DNA of 64,000 nucleotides from Myxococcales bacterium (GTDB lineage: Bacteria; Myxococcota_A; Polyangia; Polyangiales; Polyangiaceae): assembly GCA_016703425.1 (NCBI GenBank), contig JADJCA010000001.1, positions 1,378,536 to 1,442,535 of the forward strand, read 5' to 3'. The notes beneath the pieces were generated by a model. The model made no database searches, was not told the DNA's origin, and saw only the letters and a program-made list of their open reading frames with translations. The translations under genes were made by a program, and so were the position numbers. Numbering within the stretch: the stretch's first letter is position 1; each line of letters begins with the position of its first letter. This document shows positions 30,009 to 38,731 of this stretch, piece by piece.

Positions 30009-31997
30009 ATGCGTCGCGCGGCACTCTGCCTTCTCTTGGCTTGCTCCGGAGAGCCGGTTCGGGCCACGAGCGATCGGGGGACGCCACCGGTTACGACGGC
30101 GGTCCCGACAGAGGCCGCCCCCACCACGACGCCGACGGCCGGTGCGCCGCTCGATCGCCCCCGAAGCATCGTCGACTACAAGCTCACGGCTCGCCTCGAC
30201 CCTGCGGCGCACACCATCAAGGGCGCCGGCTCGCTCACCTGGACGAACACGAGCGCTCGCAGCGTGAGCGAACTCTACTTCCACCTGTACCTCAACGCCT
30301 TCAAGAACCAGCGCAGCGTCTTTTTGCGGGAGCCGCTGGGGCCCGGTCGCGGCGGCAACGCCGTCACCGATTGGGGCGCCATCGACGTGAAGAAGCTCGT
30401 CTTGCGCGAAGGCAACGTGGATCTCTGGCCGAAGGCCGAGACGAAGCGCGACGGCGACGAGGACGAGACCGACGCCAAGGTCCCGTTGCCGCGCGCCGTG
30501 CTCCCCGGCGAGACCATCACGCTCGACATGGAGTGGGAGGACAAGCTCCCGAGCGTCGTCGAGCGAACGGGCTACCACGGGAGCTTCCACTTCGCCGGGC
30601 AGTGGTTTCCCAAGATCGCGCGGCTCGAAGCCGACGGCACCTGGGCTCACTTTCCCTTCCATCGCCTGAGCGAGTTTTACGCCGACTTCGGCTCCTACGA
30701 AGTGACCCTCGACGTGCCCGAGGCTTTCGTCGTCGGGGCGACAGGGCCGAAGGTCGAGGAGCGAACGGAAGGCGGCCGCCGCATCGTCAAGCACGCTCAA
30801 GCGGACGTGCACGACTTCGCCTGGACCGCGTGGGACAGGTTCGTCGTGCGCGAGGAGAACATCGGCGGCGTCGCTGTGCGCGCCCTCTTTCCGCCGGGCT
30901 ACGAGGCCGTGGCCACGCGCGAGGTCGACGTGATGCGCAAGACGCTCCCGCATTTCGCGGAGCGCTACGGGCCGTACCCCTACCGCGTGCTCACGATCGT
31001 GCACCCGCCGTGGGGAGCCGGGGAGGCGGGCGGCATGGAGTACCCGACGCTCATCACAGCGGGCGGGCCGTTTTGGCTGCCGGAGGCGCTCCGCGCCACC
31101 GAGGCCGTCACCGTACACGAGTTCGGCCACCAATATTTTTACGGCCTCTTCGCCTCCAACGAGAACCTCTACCCGTTCCTCGACGAGGGCCTGAACTCGT
31201 ACGCGGAGCACGAGGCCATGGGCGCCTTCTTCGGCGCCGGCTCCTCGTTCTCCGCCCTCGGCTTGGAAATCAACGGAGCCGCCATCACGGCGTCCTTCTC
31301 CGACGATGGCTCGCTCGTGCAGCCGGTCGCCATCGCGGCGCCAGAGTTCGTCACGTCGCGCTTCTACGGGCGCCTCGTCTACGTGCGAACGGCGGCGGTG
31401 CTCGAGACGTTCCGTCGCGTCTACGGCGACGAGACGATGCGGCGCTTCTTCCGCGACTACGCCCAAACGGCGCGCTTCCGGCACCCGCGGCCCGACGATC
31501 TCTTCGCCGCCGTGGAGCGAGCGTTCGGCGCGGACGGAGCCAAGTCCATCCGCACCGCGCTCGCCGAAAAGGGATGGGTCGACTACCAAGTCCTCGACGT
31601 CGCGACGCGACGTTCGGCCGCACCGCTCGGCATGTTCGATCGCAACGGGAAGCGCGAGACGGTCTCCGGCGGCAACCAAACGGACGGATTCGACAGCACG
31701 GTCCTCGTGGCGAAGAAGGGCACGCTCACCTTCCCCATCGACATCGACGTCATCTTCGAAGGGGGCGCCACGGAGCGCGTGCGCTGGGACGCCCAGACCG
31801 ACACGAAGCGTTTCTGGTTCAAGAACGCGCGCCCCGTGCGCATGGTCTCGATGGACCCGGAGCGACGCGTGCTCCTCGACCGAAACCCACGGAACAACTT
31901 CGCGCTGGCGCCGGACGGCAAGCGCGCCTCGGCGGCGCTCTCCTTTGAGCGACTCCTCTTTTGGGCTCAGACCTTCACCTCGTTGGTCACGCCGTGA
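30009..31997 (+). CDS. M1-type zinc metallopeptidase lipoprotein
   Basis: 662 residues from the ATG at 30009 (a GTG six bases upstream is possible). It opens with a short lipoprotein signal (MRRAALCLLLAC, Cys at 12). An N-terminal beta-sandwich (IVDYKLTARLDPAAHTIKG) leads to the catalytic domain with GGMEYPTLI, the equivalent of the exopeptidase GAMEN loop, and the zinc motif HEFGHQYFYGLFASNENLYP, in which HExxH is followed 18 residues later by the Glu of LDEGLNSYAE. A C-terminal beta domain follows. Probably an outer-membrane or periplasmic aminopeptidase. GTGA overlap with the next gene. Confidence 0.9.
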   Translation: MRRAALCLLLACSGEPVRATSDRGTPPVTTAVPTEAAPTTTPTAGAPLDRPRSIVDYKLTARLDPAAHTIKGAGSLTWTNTSARSVSELYFHLYLNAFKNQRSVFLREPLGPGRGGNAVTDWGAIDVKKLVLREGNVDLWPKAETKRDGDEDETDAKVPLPRAVLPGETITLDMEWEDKLPSVVERTGYHGSFHFAGQWFPKIARLEADGTWAHFPFHRLSEFYADFGSYEVTLDVPEAFVVGATGPKVEERTEGGRRIVKHAQADVHDFAWTAWDRFVVREENIGGVAVRALFPPGYEAVATREVDVMRKTLPHFAERYGPYPYRVLTIVHPPWGAGEAGGMEYPTLITAGGPFWLPEALRATEAVTVHEFGHQYFYGLFASNENLYPFLDEGLNSYAEHEAMGAFFGAGSSFSALGLEINGAAITASFSDDGSLVQPVAIAAPEFVTSRFYGRLVYVRTAAVLETFRRVYGDETMRRFFRDYAQTARFRHPRPDDLFAAVERAFGADGAKSIRTALAEKGWVDYQVLDVATRRSAAPLGMFDRNGKRETVSGGNQTDGFDSTVLVAKKGTLTFPIDIDVIFEGGATERVRWDAQTDTKRFWFKNARPVRMVSMDPERRVLLDRNPRNNFALAPDGKRASAALSFERLLFWAQTFTSLVTP

Positions 31998-32842
31998 CCG
32001 AGCTCGCCCTGAAGCCGCCTCACGCCGTCCGCGCGCGCAAACACGCGGGCCTCATCGGCTCGTTGTGGCTCCTGCGCGCCGCCACCTCGCTCGTCATCGT
32101 TTGGCCTTTGACGAGCGTCATTCGCGCCGTCTATGGCGCGCACCCGAAGGGCGACGCCGTCCTCTTCGAGCCGGGGGCCGAAGCGCTCGTTGATTTCGTC
32201 GCGCGGGACTTGCCCTCGTACGCGCCCGCACTCACGGCGCACGTCGTCGTTGTCTTTCCGCTCGTCTTCGCGCTCCACGCTCTTTGTTCGGGCGCTGCCG
32301 TCGTGGTGCTCTCGAGAGAGGGCTCACCGGCCGCACGAAGGCGCGCTGGCATCGCGCAAGCGACTCCGCACGCGATCCCCCTCTTGGCGCAGAGCTTCGC
32401 CACGCTGATCTTAGAGGTGCTCGCGCTCGTCCTTGCGGGCATCGCCTACGGCGTCGCGTCCACGGCCTTCGAGGGCCGCGGCCTTCCCTTCGCGGAGCGC
32501 GCAGGCGTCCTCGCGGCGCTGCCGGCCCTTTGCCTCATCCCCTACTTCGAAGCGGCGCGCGACGCGTCGGCGATCGCGCTCCTGAACGCCGGCGCGACGC
32601 CGATCGTTGGGTTCCTTCGCGCGCACCTCGCGGTGCTTAAGAGACCGCGCATCACGCTCGCGTTTGCGTGGCGCGCCTCCCTGAGCCTCGGTCTCGTTTT
32701 CGTGGCCTCCGAGCTCGCAACGCGTCTCGGCGGACGCGCGGGGGGCGCCTTCGTGGTGCTCTTCCTGGCGCACCAGGCGGTGGCCGCGGCGCGGACGGCG
32801 CTGCGGGTCTCGTGGCTCGCGGCGGCGATACGGCTCGCGTAG
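31994..32842 (+). CDS. Multi-pass inner-membrane protein of unknown function
   Basis: 282 residues from a GTG that overlaps the peptidase stop. About six hydrophobic segments are visible, for example SLWLLRAATSLVIVWPL, ALTAHVVVVFPLVFALHAL, LILEVLALVLAGIAYGVAS and GVLAALPALCLIPYF. No family motif. Translational coupling suggests a link to the peptidase upstream. Confidence 0.7.
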   Translation: MTELALKPPHAVRARKHAGLIGSLWLLRAATSLVIVWPLTSVIRAVYGAHPKGDAVLFEPGAEALVDFVARDLPSYAPALTAHVVVVFPLVFALHALCSGAAVVVLSREGSPAARRRAGIAQATPHAIPLLAQSFATLILEVLALVLAGIAYGVASTAFEGRGLPFAERAGVLAALPALCLIPYFEAARDASAIALLNAGATPIVGFLRAHLAVLKRPRITLAFAWRASLSLGLVFVASELATRLGGRAGGAFVVLFLAHQAVAAARTALRVSWLAAAIRLA

Positions 32843-32869
32843 GCCGCGCTCCGACGCCGTTACCGCGCG

Positions 32870-34312
32870 TCAGACGGCGCGGAAGACCTGCTCGTATTGC
32901 CGCGCGGGGCGATCCCAACCGCGATCGAGGCGCATCACGCGTCGCATCAGCGCGTCCCATGACCGCAGGTGTCGCGCGGCGAGCGCGCGCTCGATGGCCG
33001 CGACGAGGTCATTGGGCGACTCCTCCGCGAAGACGAAGCCGGTGCCCGTCTCGAGCTTGGCGTCGCAATCGACGACGGTGTCGACGAGACCACCGGTCGC
33101 TCGCACCACCGGGAGCGCGCCGTAGCGTTGCGCGTAGAGCTGCACGAGACCGCAGGGCTCATGGTGGCTCGGCACGCAGATGAGATCGGCGCCGGCGAAG
33201 ATGGAATGGACCAGGCTCTCGCTGGCTGCGCGCACGAAGACGACGCGCCCGTGAGACTTTTTGACCTCGGCCTCGATGCGCGCCACTTGCGCGTCGTCGC
33301 CTTCGCCGACCATGACGAAGGCCGCGTCGGTGGCGACGAGCAAGCGCGGAATCGCCGCCAGCAGCGTGTCGATGCCCTTCTGGTGGACGAGACGACCAAC
33401 GAATCCGACGACCGGCACGGCCTCGCCAATGGAGAAGCCCAACGCCTGCCGGAGGGCGCCGCGGCAACGCTCGCGGGGCGCGATGTCGAGCGCGTCGTAA
33501 CGCGCCGCGATGGACGGGTCGGTGGCGGGGTTCCACGCCGCGTAGTCGACGCCATTGACGATGCCGACGAGCTTCGCGCCGCGGGCGCGCAAGACGCCGT
33601 CGAGTCCGTGGCCACCTTCCGGCGTTTGGATCTCGCGCGCGTACGTCATGCTGACGGTCGTCACCGCGTCGGCCGACACGATGCCCTGCTTCAGGATGTT
33701 GACCTTGCCGTAGAACTCGGCGCCCTCGATGGTGAACGCGCTCTCGGGGAGGCCGAGATCGGCGAAGACCGCCTTGGGGAAGACGCCTTGGTGCGCCACG
33801 TTGTGGATCGTGAGAACGGTCTTCGGCAGCGGCTTGTCGGTCGCCGGGAGGGCCTTGAGGTAGGTCGCGACGAGCGCCGTCGGCCAATCGTGCATGTGCA
33901 CCACGTCGACCTTCGCGCCGGCCTGCTGCCGCGTGCGAACGAGCTCGGCGACGGCGCGCGAGAAGGCCGCGAAGCGGAGGGCGTTGTCGGGGTAGTCCTC
34001 GCCGCGCTCGCCGTAGACGGCGGGCCGATCGAAGAAGCCCGGCAGGTCGACGAGCACGAGGTCGACCTGCGAGGCGAGGCGACCGTCGAAGAGCGTGGCT
34101 TCGAAGGCGCGGCTGCCGAGCTCGAACTTGAGGGGCGTGAGGCGCCGCGCGAGCAAGAGGCCGCCGGCCTCGAAGCCAGCGAAGCGCGGCAGGACGAGGG
34201 TGACCGAGTGGCCGAGTCCTTTAAGGGCCTTCGCCAGGGCACCGCCAACGTCGGCGAGGCCGCCAACTTTGACGAACGGAGCAAGCTCAGTGGTCGCGAT
34301 GAGGATTTCCAT
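32870..34312 (-). CDS. glgA: Glycogen synthase (ADP-glucose type)
   Basis: 480 residues from the ATG at 34312 (an in-frame ATG at 34333 would overlap the divergent gene). GT5 family: ELAPFVKVGGLADVGGAL near the start is the ADP-glucose-binding KVGGL motif. VHMHDWPTALVATYLKA, TIHNVAHQGVFPK, VVGFVGRLVHQKGIDTLL and the Glu-containing CVPSHHEPCGLVQLYAQRYG are the rest of the signature. It transfers glucose from ADP-glucose to alpha-1,4-glucan. The start codon lies only 19 bases from that of the divergent pseudouridine synthase. Confidence 0.95.
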   Translation of the reverse strand: MEILIATTELAPFVKVGGLADVGGALAKALKGLGHSVTLVLPRFAGFEAGGLLLARRLTPLKFELGSRAFEATLFDGRLASQVDLVLVDLPGFFDRPAVYGERGEDYPDNALRFAAFSRAVAELVRTRQQAGAKVDVVHMHDWPTALVATYLKALPATDKPLPKTVLTIHNVAHQGVFPKAVFADLGLPESAFTIEGAEFYGKVNILKQGIVSADAVTTVSMTYAREIQTPEGGHGLDGVLRARGAKLVGIVNGVDYAAWNPATDPSIAARYDALDIAPRERCRGALRQALGFSIGEAVPVVGFVGRLVHQKGIDTLLAAIPRLLVATDAAFVMVGEGDDAQVARIEAEVKKSHGRVVFVRAASESLVHSIFAGADLICVPSHHEPCGLVQLYAQRYGALPVVRATGGLVDTVVDCDAKLETGTGFVFAEESPNDLVAAIERALAARHLRSWDALMRRVMRLDRGWDRPARQYEQVFRAV

Positions 34313-34331
34313 TGGCGGCGCCCCTTCTACC

Positions 34332-35423
34332 ATGGAAAACCATCCAAATGAGCGGCAGGCGCCCTTGAGTCGAGTGAAGCCACCGAAAGGCGCGGTCTTG
34401 CCGCGCCCCGCCGAGGTCCTGGAGGGCGCCGTCGTCTCGGTCTTCCGCGTCCCCCCCGAGCAGGCGGGCCAACGGCTCGACGTCTTCCTTCAAAGCGAGC
34501 TCCGCCGAACCACGCGAACGCGTGCACAAAGCATCATTCGCCTGAGCGCCTTCGACGAGGCGGGGCGCCGCATGCGCCCGGGGCAGCGGCTGTCGTCGGA
34601 GCAGAAGGTCTTCTTGTGGCGCGCCGCCTGGGACGAGACGCCGGTGCCCACGGACGTGCCGGTGCTTTACGAGGATGACCACCTGCTGGCGATCGACAAG
34701 CCGGCGGGGCTGCCGGTGCACCCGACGGCGCGCTACCACAAGAACACGCTCATCAAGATCTTGGAGGGGGAGCGGCCGGGGCAGTTCCTCTCCCTAGGCC
34801 ATCGACTCGACCGCGAGACGAGCGGCGTCATGCTCGTGTCGAAGACGCGCGAGTGCGACCGCGCGCTCAAGCGCGACCTCGAAGCGCGCGTGGGCATCGA
34901 GAAGCGCTACAAGGCCATCACGTGGGGCGTGCCGACGGATCCGGCGGGGCTTGGACGAACGGCCTTCCGCTTCGAGCAGAGCCTCGAGCTCGATCCAGAC
35001 AATCCCATCGGCGTGAAGATGTGCCTCGGCAAGACGAGCGCCGCGCTGGAGGCGGCGACGCGGTTTGCCATCGTGGCCACGGCGTCGCGGGGGGATGCGC
35101 GGTACGCGCGCGTGGATTGCGATCTGGAGACGGGAAGGCAGCACCAGATACGCGTTCACTTGCAAGCGCTGGGGGCGCCTGTGGTGGGGGACAAGCTTTA
35201 CGGGCCGGATGAGCACCTCTTCACGCGGGGGGCGGATGGAGAGCTGACGGCGGATGATCTGGTGGTGCTGGAGATCCCGCGGCACGCGCTGCACGCGGCG
35301 CGCTTGGAGCTGGCGCATCCGATGACGCGGGAGGCGCTCGTGATTGACGCGCCGTTTCCGAAGGAGCTTGAGGAGTTTTGGGGGGGGTTGGAGGTTGAGG
35401 GGGATGGAGGGGGGCGCGGGTAG
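34332..35423 (+). CDS. RluA-family RNA pseudouridine synthase
   Basis: 363 residues. An S4-like segment (RVPPEQAGQRLDVFLQSELR) is followed by the synthase domain: VLYEDDHLLAIDKPAGLPVH, the catalytic Asp in LGHRLDRETSGVML, and CDLETGRQHQIRVHL with LGAPVVGDKLYGPDEHLF. The last 12 residues, from EFWGGLEVEG on, are Gly-rich and abut the repeat tract. It isomerises uridine in rRNA or tRNA; the exact site cannot be told from sequence. The promoter must lie within or just upstream of the 5' end of glgA. Confidence 0.92.
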   Translation: MENHPNERQAPLSRVKPPKGAVLPRPAEVLEGAVVSVFRVPPEQAGQRLDVFLQSELRRTTRTRAQSIIRLSAFDEAGRRMRPGQRLSSEQKVFLWRAAWDETPVPTDVPVLYEDDHLLAIDKPAGLPVHPTARYHKNTLIKILEGERPGQFLSLGHRLDRETSGVMLVSKTRECDRALKRDLEARVGIEKRYKAITWGVPTDPAGLGRTAFRFEQSLELDPDNPIGVKMCLGKTSAALEAATRFAIVATASRGDARYARVDCDLETGRQHQIRVHLQALGAPVVGDKLYGPDEHLFTRGADGELTADDLVVLEIPRHALHAARLELAHPMTREALVIDAPFPKELEEFWGGLEVEGDGGGRG

Positions 35424-35434
35424 AGGCGTGAGAG

Positions 35435-35553
<119 letters not shown>

Positions 35554-35586
35554 GCCGACCTGCGCACTCACGGTGAGGACTCACTC

Positions 35587-35625
35587 GCAAGCGCGTGCCG
35601 CCTAAGGGCGGCACTTTGCGCTTGC
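35587..35625. terminator. Strong stem-loop downstream of the pseudouridine synthase gene
   Basis: The left arm GCAAGCGC-GTGCCGCC pairs with GGCGGCAC-TTT-GCGCTTGC, giving a 16-bp stem with a TTT bulge and a 4-base loop. No U tract follows, so a terminator role is only likely; it could be an RNA-processing structure. Confidence 0.5.
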
Positions 35626-35674
35626 AGAGGAAGGAGCTTCTTCGCCCAACAGGCAACGCTTCGAAGGGACTCGC

Positions 35675-35740
35675 TCCGTCATGTTCGGTCACCTCCCCGG
35701 CCTGCGGCCGGGATTTGAGGAGGTGACCGAACATGACGGA
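35675..35740. promoter_or_regulatory. 22-bp perfect inverted repeat covering the ribosome-binding site and start codon of the four-helix-bundle gene
   Basis: The arms at 35675-35696 and 35719-35740 are perfectly complementary over 22 bases. The right arm contains the GGAGG ribosome-binding site and the ATG at 35733. The loop (35697-35718) itself holds a small hairpin CCGGCC/GGCCGG. If transcribed through, the RNA would hide the start site, which suggests translational control, or a protein-binding operator in the DNA. Confidence 0.75.
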
Positions 35741-36068
35741 ACAATTCCCATTTCAGAAACTTGATGCCTATGCGGTCGCGAAGGCGATGGCGATGGCCGT
35801 GCACGGTGCGAAGATTTCGCATCGCGAGCTGCGGGATCAGGCCGAGCGCGCGAGCGTGAGCACCTTCCTTCAGCTCAGCGAAGGTTTGCCCAACGACGCG
35901 CCGGGCATGCGCCGCCGCTACTTCACGATCGCGCGCAACAGCCTCTGCGAGGTTGTGGCGGCCATCGACCTCGCGCTCGCGTTGGGGGCCATCGCAGAGG
36001 GGCGCGCGAGGGAGGTCCTTGCGGCGGCGCATCGGCTGCGGGGGATGCTCATCGCGCTCGCGAGGTAG
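35733..36068 (+). CDS. Four-helix-bundle protein (23S rRNA IVP-like family)
   Basis: 111 residues, wholly alpha-helical: FQKLDAYAVAKAMAMAVHGA, RELRDQAERASVSTFLQLSE, FTIARNSLCEVVAAIDLALA and a last helix in LAAAHRLRGMLIALAR. The QAERASVSTFLQLSEG type segment and length match the TIGR02436-like four-helix-bundle family, often found in 23S rRNA intervening sequences and in diversity-generating or defence contexts. There is no rRNA here. The gene is bracketed by inverted hexanucleotide tracts, with a hairpin over its start and another after its stop. A related intact gene is at 63298 and a broken one near 44.4 kb. Confidence 0.85.
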   Translation: MTEQFPFQKLDAYAVAKAMAMAVHGAKISHRELRDQAERASVSTFLQLSEGLPNDAPGMRRRYFTIARNSLCEVVAAIDLALALGAIAEGRAREVLAAAHRLRGMLIALAR

Positions 36069-36079
36069 GGTGCTTGGTA

Positions 36080-36107
36080 GTCGAGGCCTCCCTTGCGAGG
36101 CCTCGAC
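36080..36107 (+). terminator. Stem-loop after the four-helix-bundle gene
   Basis: An 11-bp perfect inverted repeat, GTCGAGGCCTC and GAGGCCTCGAC, with the 6-base loop CCTTGC, begins 12 bases after the stop codon. No U tract. Confidence 0.6.
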
Positions 36108-36124
36108 CTAAGCCGACGGCCGCA

Positions 36125-36176
36125 GTCCTGGTCCTGGTCGCGGTCGCGGTCGCGGTCGTGGTCGTGGTCGTGGTCG
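36125..36176. repeat. GGTCGN hexanucleotide tandem repeat (inverted relative to 35435-35553)
   Basis: About eight copies of CCTGGT/CGCGGT/CGTGGT, which is the reverse complement of the CGACCN tract on the other side of the four-helix-bundle gene. Confidence 0.85.
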
Positions 36177-36264
36177 ATTCCCTCAACGACCATCAGCAGC
36201 AAGTCCACACCGCGACCGCGACCGCGACGCGCGCGCACCCGAAGTATGCTCTCGGACGACCGCC

Positions 36265-36622
36265 ATGAATCAGCAAGACTTCGATCGCGTCATCGCCAAT
36301 CTCCCGAGCCTGACTGCGCTCTACGAAGATCTGCCCTTCGACTTCGGGGTCTTGGACGCCGCAATCGACGATCCCGACGCGCTTTACGGACGCCCTTCGC
36401 CCGCCGCGCTGCAGGCACACCGACCACCTGCTGGGTTACCCCTCCCACTACAGTCTGGGCTACGACCCGACGCCGGGGCCCGAATGGGTGTCGCTGCTGA
36501 CTCTCCATTCGCACGACGCACTCGAGTGGTGCTGGCAAGACGGCAACAAGCTCATGGTGTTCATCGAGCGTGAGCGACTCGCTGCTCGTGACTTCAGCGC
36601 ATTGAAATGCGATGCGGGCTGA
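36265..36622 (+). pseudogene. DUF1963 (YwqG)-like protein, truncated and frameshifted
   Basis: The first frame opens MNQQDFDRVIANLPSLTALY and runs to about residue 48. Around 36395-36416 the frame shifts by one base. The second frame gives HTDHLLGYPSHYSLGYDPTP, then WVSLLTLHSHDALEWCWQDG and a C-terminal LMVFIERERLAARDFSALK. The GYP, SLLTLHS and W(C)WQDGNKLMVFI pattern matches the C-terminal half of YwqG-type DUF1963 proteins. The N-terminal half of the family is largely missing, so this is probably a decayed copy even if the frameshift is a sequence error. Confidence 0.55.
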
Positions 36623-36725
36623 CGCTCGAAGAGCGGAGCGGTTCGCAGGAGGAACCGGCGCCAAAGCCCGATGCCCGTCGACGCCCGCTGTTGCGGCCGT
36701 GCCCTCGCCGTAATAGGCGTCTCTC

Positions 36726-37079
36726 ATGCGCTGGCTGACGTTCGCGGGTCTCTTCTTGGCTTCGGCGTGGCCAGCGGGGTGCGGAGGTCGAGTCGACGAT
36801 CCAACGCCCTCGAGCCTCGCGGGCTCGAGCCGCTCGACCAACGTTCCCGCCGCCGGCGTCGGCTGCGCAGCCGCGTGCGATCGCTTCCGCGAGTGCACGG
36901 CCGCGCGCGAAGATCGCGACGCGTGCATCGCGGCCTGCGTGAAGGAGCTCCCTGAGGCCAGCGAGGCGCGGAGCTACGGGACCTGCATCGAGGCGCTCTC
37001 CTGTGATCAGATCGAGCGGGGCGTCAGCATGAACTGGGGCCCCATCGGCGAGTGCTGGTCGAAGGCCCGTAGGCGCTGA
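36726..37079 (+). CDS. Small Cys-rich lipoprotein
   Basis: 117 residues. Signal peptide MRWLTFAGLFLASAWPAGC with the lipobox Cys at 19, then a Ser/Pro linker and a compact domain with six cysteines (GCAAACDRFRECTAA, ACIAACVKE, GTCIEALSCDQ, GECW). The C-x3-C pattern resembles small myxobacterial disulfide-rich lipoproteins. Function unknown. Confidence 0.7.
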   Translation: MRWLTFAGLFLASAWPAGCGGRVDDPTPSSLAGSSRSTNVPAAGVGCAAACDRFRECTAAREDRDACIAACVKELPEASEARSYGTCIEALSCDQIERGVSMNWGPIGECWSKARRR

Positions 37080-37201
37080 GCGCGCCCCATCGGCTCGACG
37101 TCGAGAGCCTCCGGGAACGAGGCAGGGAACGAGGCAGGCCCCACGGCTCCCCCGACGGTGTCCGTGCGCGGGAGCGGACCGGCTCGCGCCGGTCGAGCGG
37201 T

Positions 37202-37768
37202 TCAGTCGCAGGGGCCGGCGAGCGGTCCGCCCACGTATTCGTAGTGCCACGGCTCGCTGGGCACCGTGCGCTGCCAAGGCAAGCCTTCCTCGGCGATGAG
37301 GCGAGCGAGCTGCGATCGCTGGGCCGTCGCGAAGTCGAGAGCCGTGCCGCTCTGATGGTTCGAGTAGCCCGGGCGCGCCGCGAGGTTGCCGCCGTTGCAG
37401 CGCCCCGTCTGGTAGCAGCGCCAGAGGTACTCTTGCTCGCGCATCGTGCGAAAGCCGCTTTCGATGTGCACGTCGATGCCCCGAGCCGCGGCTCGCTTCT
37501 GAAGGGCGAGGAAGGCGTAGCCAGTGGTCTTCGTGACGGGCTCGTCGTCGATGAGCATGAGCTCCACGTCGCCGAGCGGCGCGCCATCCGAATACGCCGG
37601 CTCCGTCCCGTGCCCGCAGGTGAGGGTGCTCTCGAGCGCGCTTGCCGTGGCGCCGGTGCGGGCCTCATCGCGCGGGTCGGCGGAGCAGGCCGCCGCGAGA
37701 CTGGCAGCGGCGATGACGGACCATTGAGATGTGCGCGGGAACATCTGCCGGCGAGTAAAGCCTGACAT
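37202..37768 (-). CDS. D,D-carboxypeptidase-like M15 peptidase lipoprotein (VanY type)
   Basis: 188 residues. A signal peptide with lipobox (VIAAASLAAAC) leads to an M15B domain: ESGFRTMREQEYLW, GYSNHQSGTALDFA with the zinc His and Asp, and SEPWHYEYVGG with the last zinc His and the catalytic Glu. It probably trims D-Ala-D-Ala of peptidoglycan stems in the periplasm. The start could also be the ATG at 37744. A cysteine pair (CYQTGRC) may add a disulfide. Confidence 0.88.
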   Translation of the reverse strand: MSGFTRRQMFPRTSQWSVIAAASLAAACSADPRDEARTGATASALESTLTCGHGTEPAYSDGAPLGDVELMLIDDEPVTKTTGYAFLALQKRAAARGIDVHIESGFRTMREQEYLWRCYQTGRCNGGNLAARPGYSNHQSGTALDFATAQRSQLARLIAEEGLPWQRTVPSEPWHYEYVGGPLAGPCD

Positions 37769-37825
37769 CCGCCGTCACGCACGCGGAGGAGCGTCTCAAA
37801 CGGGACCCGAGTTCCCCTGCAAGGC

Positions 37826-38689
37826 TCAAATCGACACTGGATTCCGACAGCATCGGAGAAGCTCGCTTCGGGCTGCAGACGTCGGCCGAAGCGAGGGCGT
37901 CAGCCGAGGGAACCCGCGCAGGCCTTCTTGCGGATCTCGTTTGGTCAGGCACGTCTTGGTGTCGGAGTCGCAGCGGGTCTCGCACGCCGTCGTCGCCGCG
38001 GGATCGCAAGAAGCGCCGGCCTTGAGCCGGGCCGTGCATTTCTTGGTAGCGGAGTCGCAATAGGCGCTCGAGCCACACTCGAGGCCCGACCCGATGCAGG
38101 CGTCGCCGAGTGCTTTGACCACGAGCTTCTTGCACGCTTTGGTCTCGGGGTCGCACTGGAGCGTGGGGTCGACGCCGCACGATGCGTACGTGGTGTCGGC
38201 CTTCGGCACCACGCCACTGGTGATGCACGAGTCGCCCTCGGTCGGGGCCTTGAGCGCGATGCACACGCCTTCGTCGCTTGGGCCGGTCTCCTGGCGGAAA
38301 CACGTGGACCGATACGCGCCCAGCGCGCAATCGCTCGACGACTTGCAGGACTGGCCGGGGGTCTTGTTGGCTCGAAGGATGCCCTCGCAATCCGGATCGT
38401 CATCCTCATCGAACGTGGACTTGCTGGGCGCACACGTGCTGACGGCGGCCGCCATCTTGGCGATGCAGTTGCCCGCCTTCTGCGCGTCGTAGACGTACTC
38501 GGGGTGCTCGGTGCGCTCCTTGTCGAGCTCTGCCTGGACGGCCGCGGCGCCTTGCTCACACGTCTTGAAGTCATCGGCGAAGCCATTCTGGGCACAACAA
38601 GGTTGGATGGCCGCGCAGAGCTTCTGGACGTGCCGGCGTGACCGCCATCGGTTCGCCCCCGCGCCGACTGGCGTGGGCGCACGGGCGAG
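37826..38689 (-). pseudogene. Myxobacterial Cys-rich (Dickkopf-like) lipoprotein, 5' end missing
   Basis: An open frame of 288 codons without a usable start codon upstream of the ATG at 38455, although upstream codons look coding (KLCAAIQPCCAQNGFADDFK, then HPEYVYDAQKAGNCIAKMAA). About 18 cysteines follow in a repeating pattern (GQSCKSSSDCALG, GDACIGSGLECGSSAYCDSA, GASCDPAATTACETRCDSDT). Proteins like this are common myxobacterial surface lipoproteins with an N-terminal signal peptide, which is absent here. The last 30 residues (RLTPSLRPTSAARSE) look like frameshifted coding sequence. Either two sequence errors or a decayed gene. Confidence 0.6.
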
Positions 38690-38731
38690 CTATCTTCCGC
38701 CGCGCGAACAGGTCGCCATGCCGGAGGACTC

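Noticed and set aside
35733..36068. Intervening sequence of a 23S rRNA gene
   Set aside because: The protein family fits, but no rRNA sequence was seen on either side.
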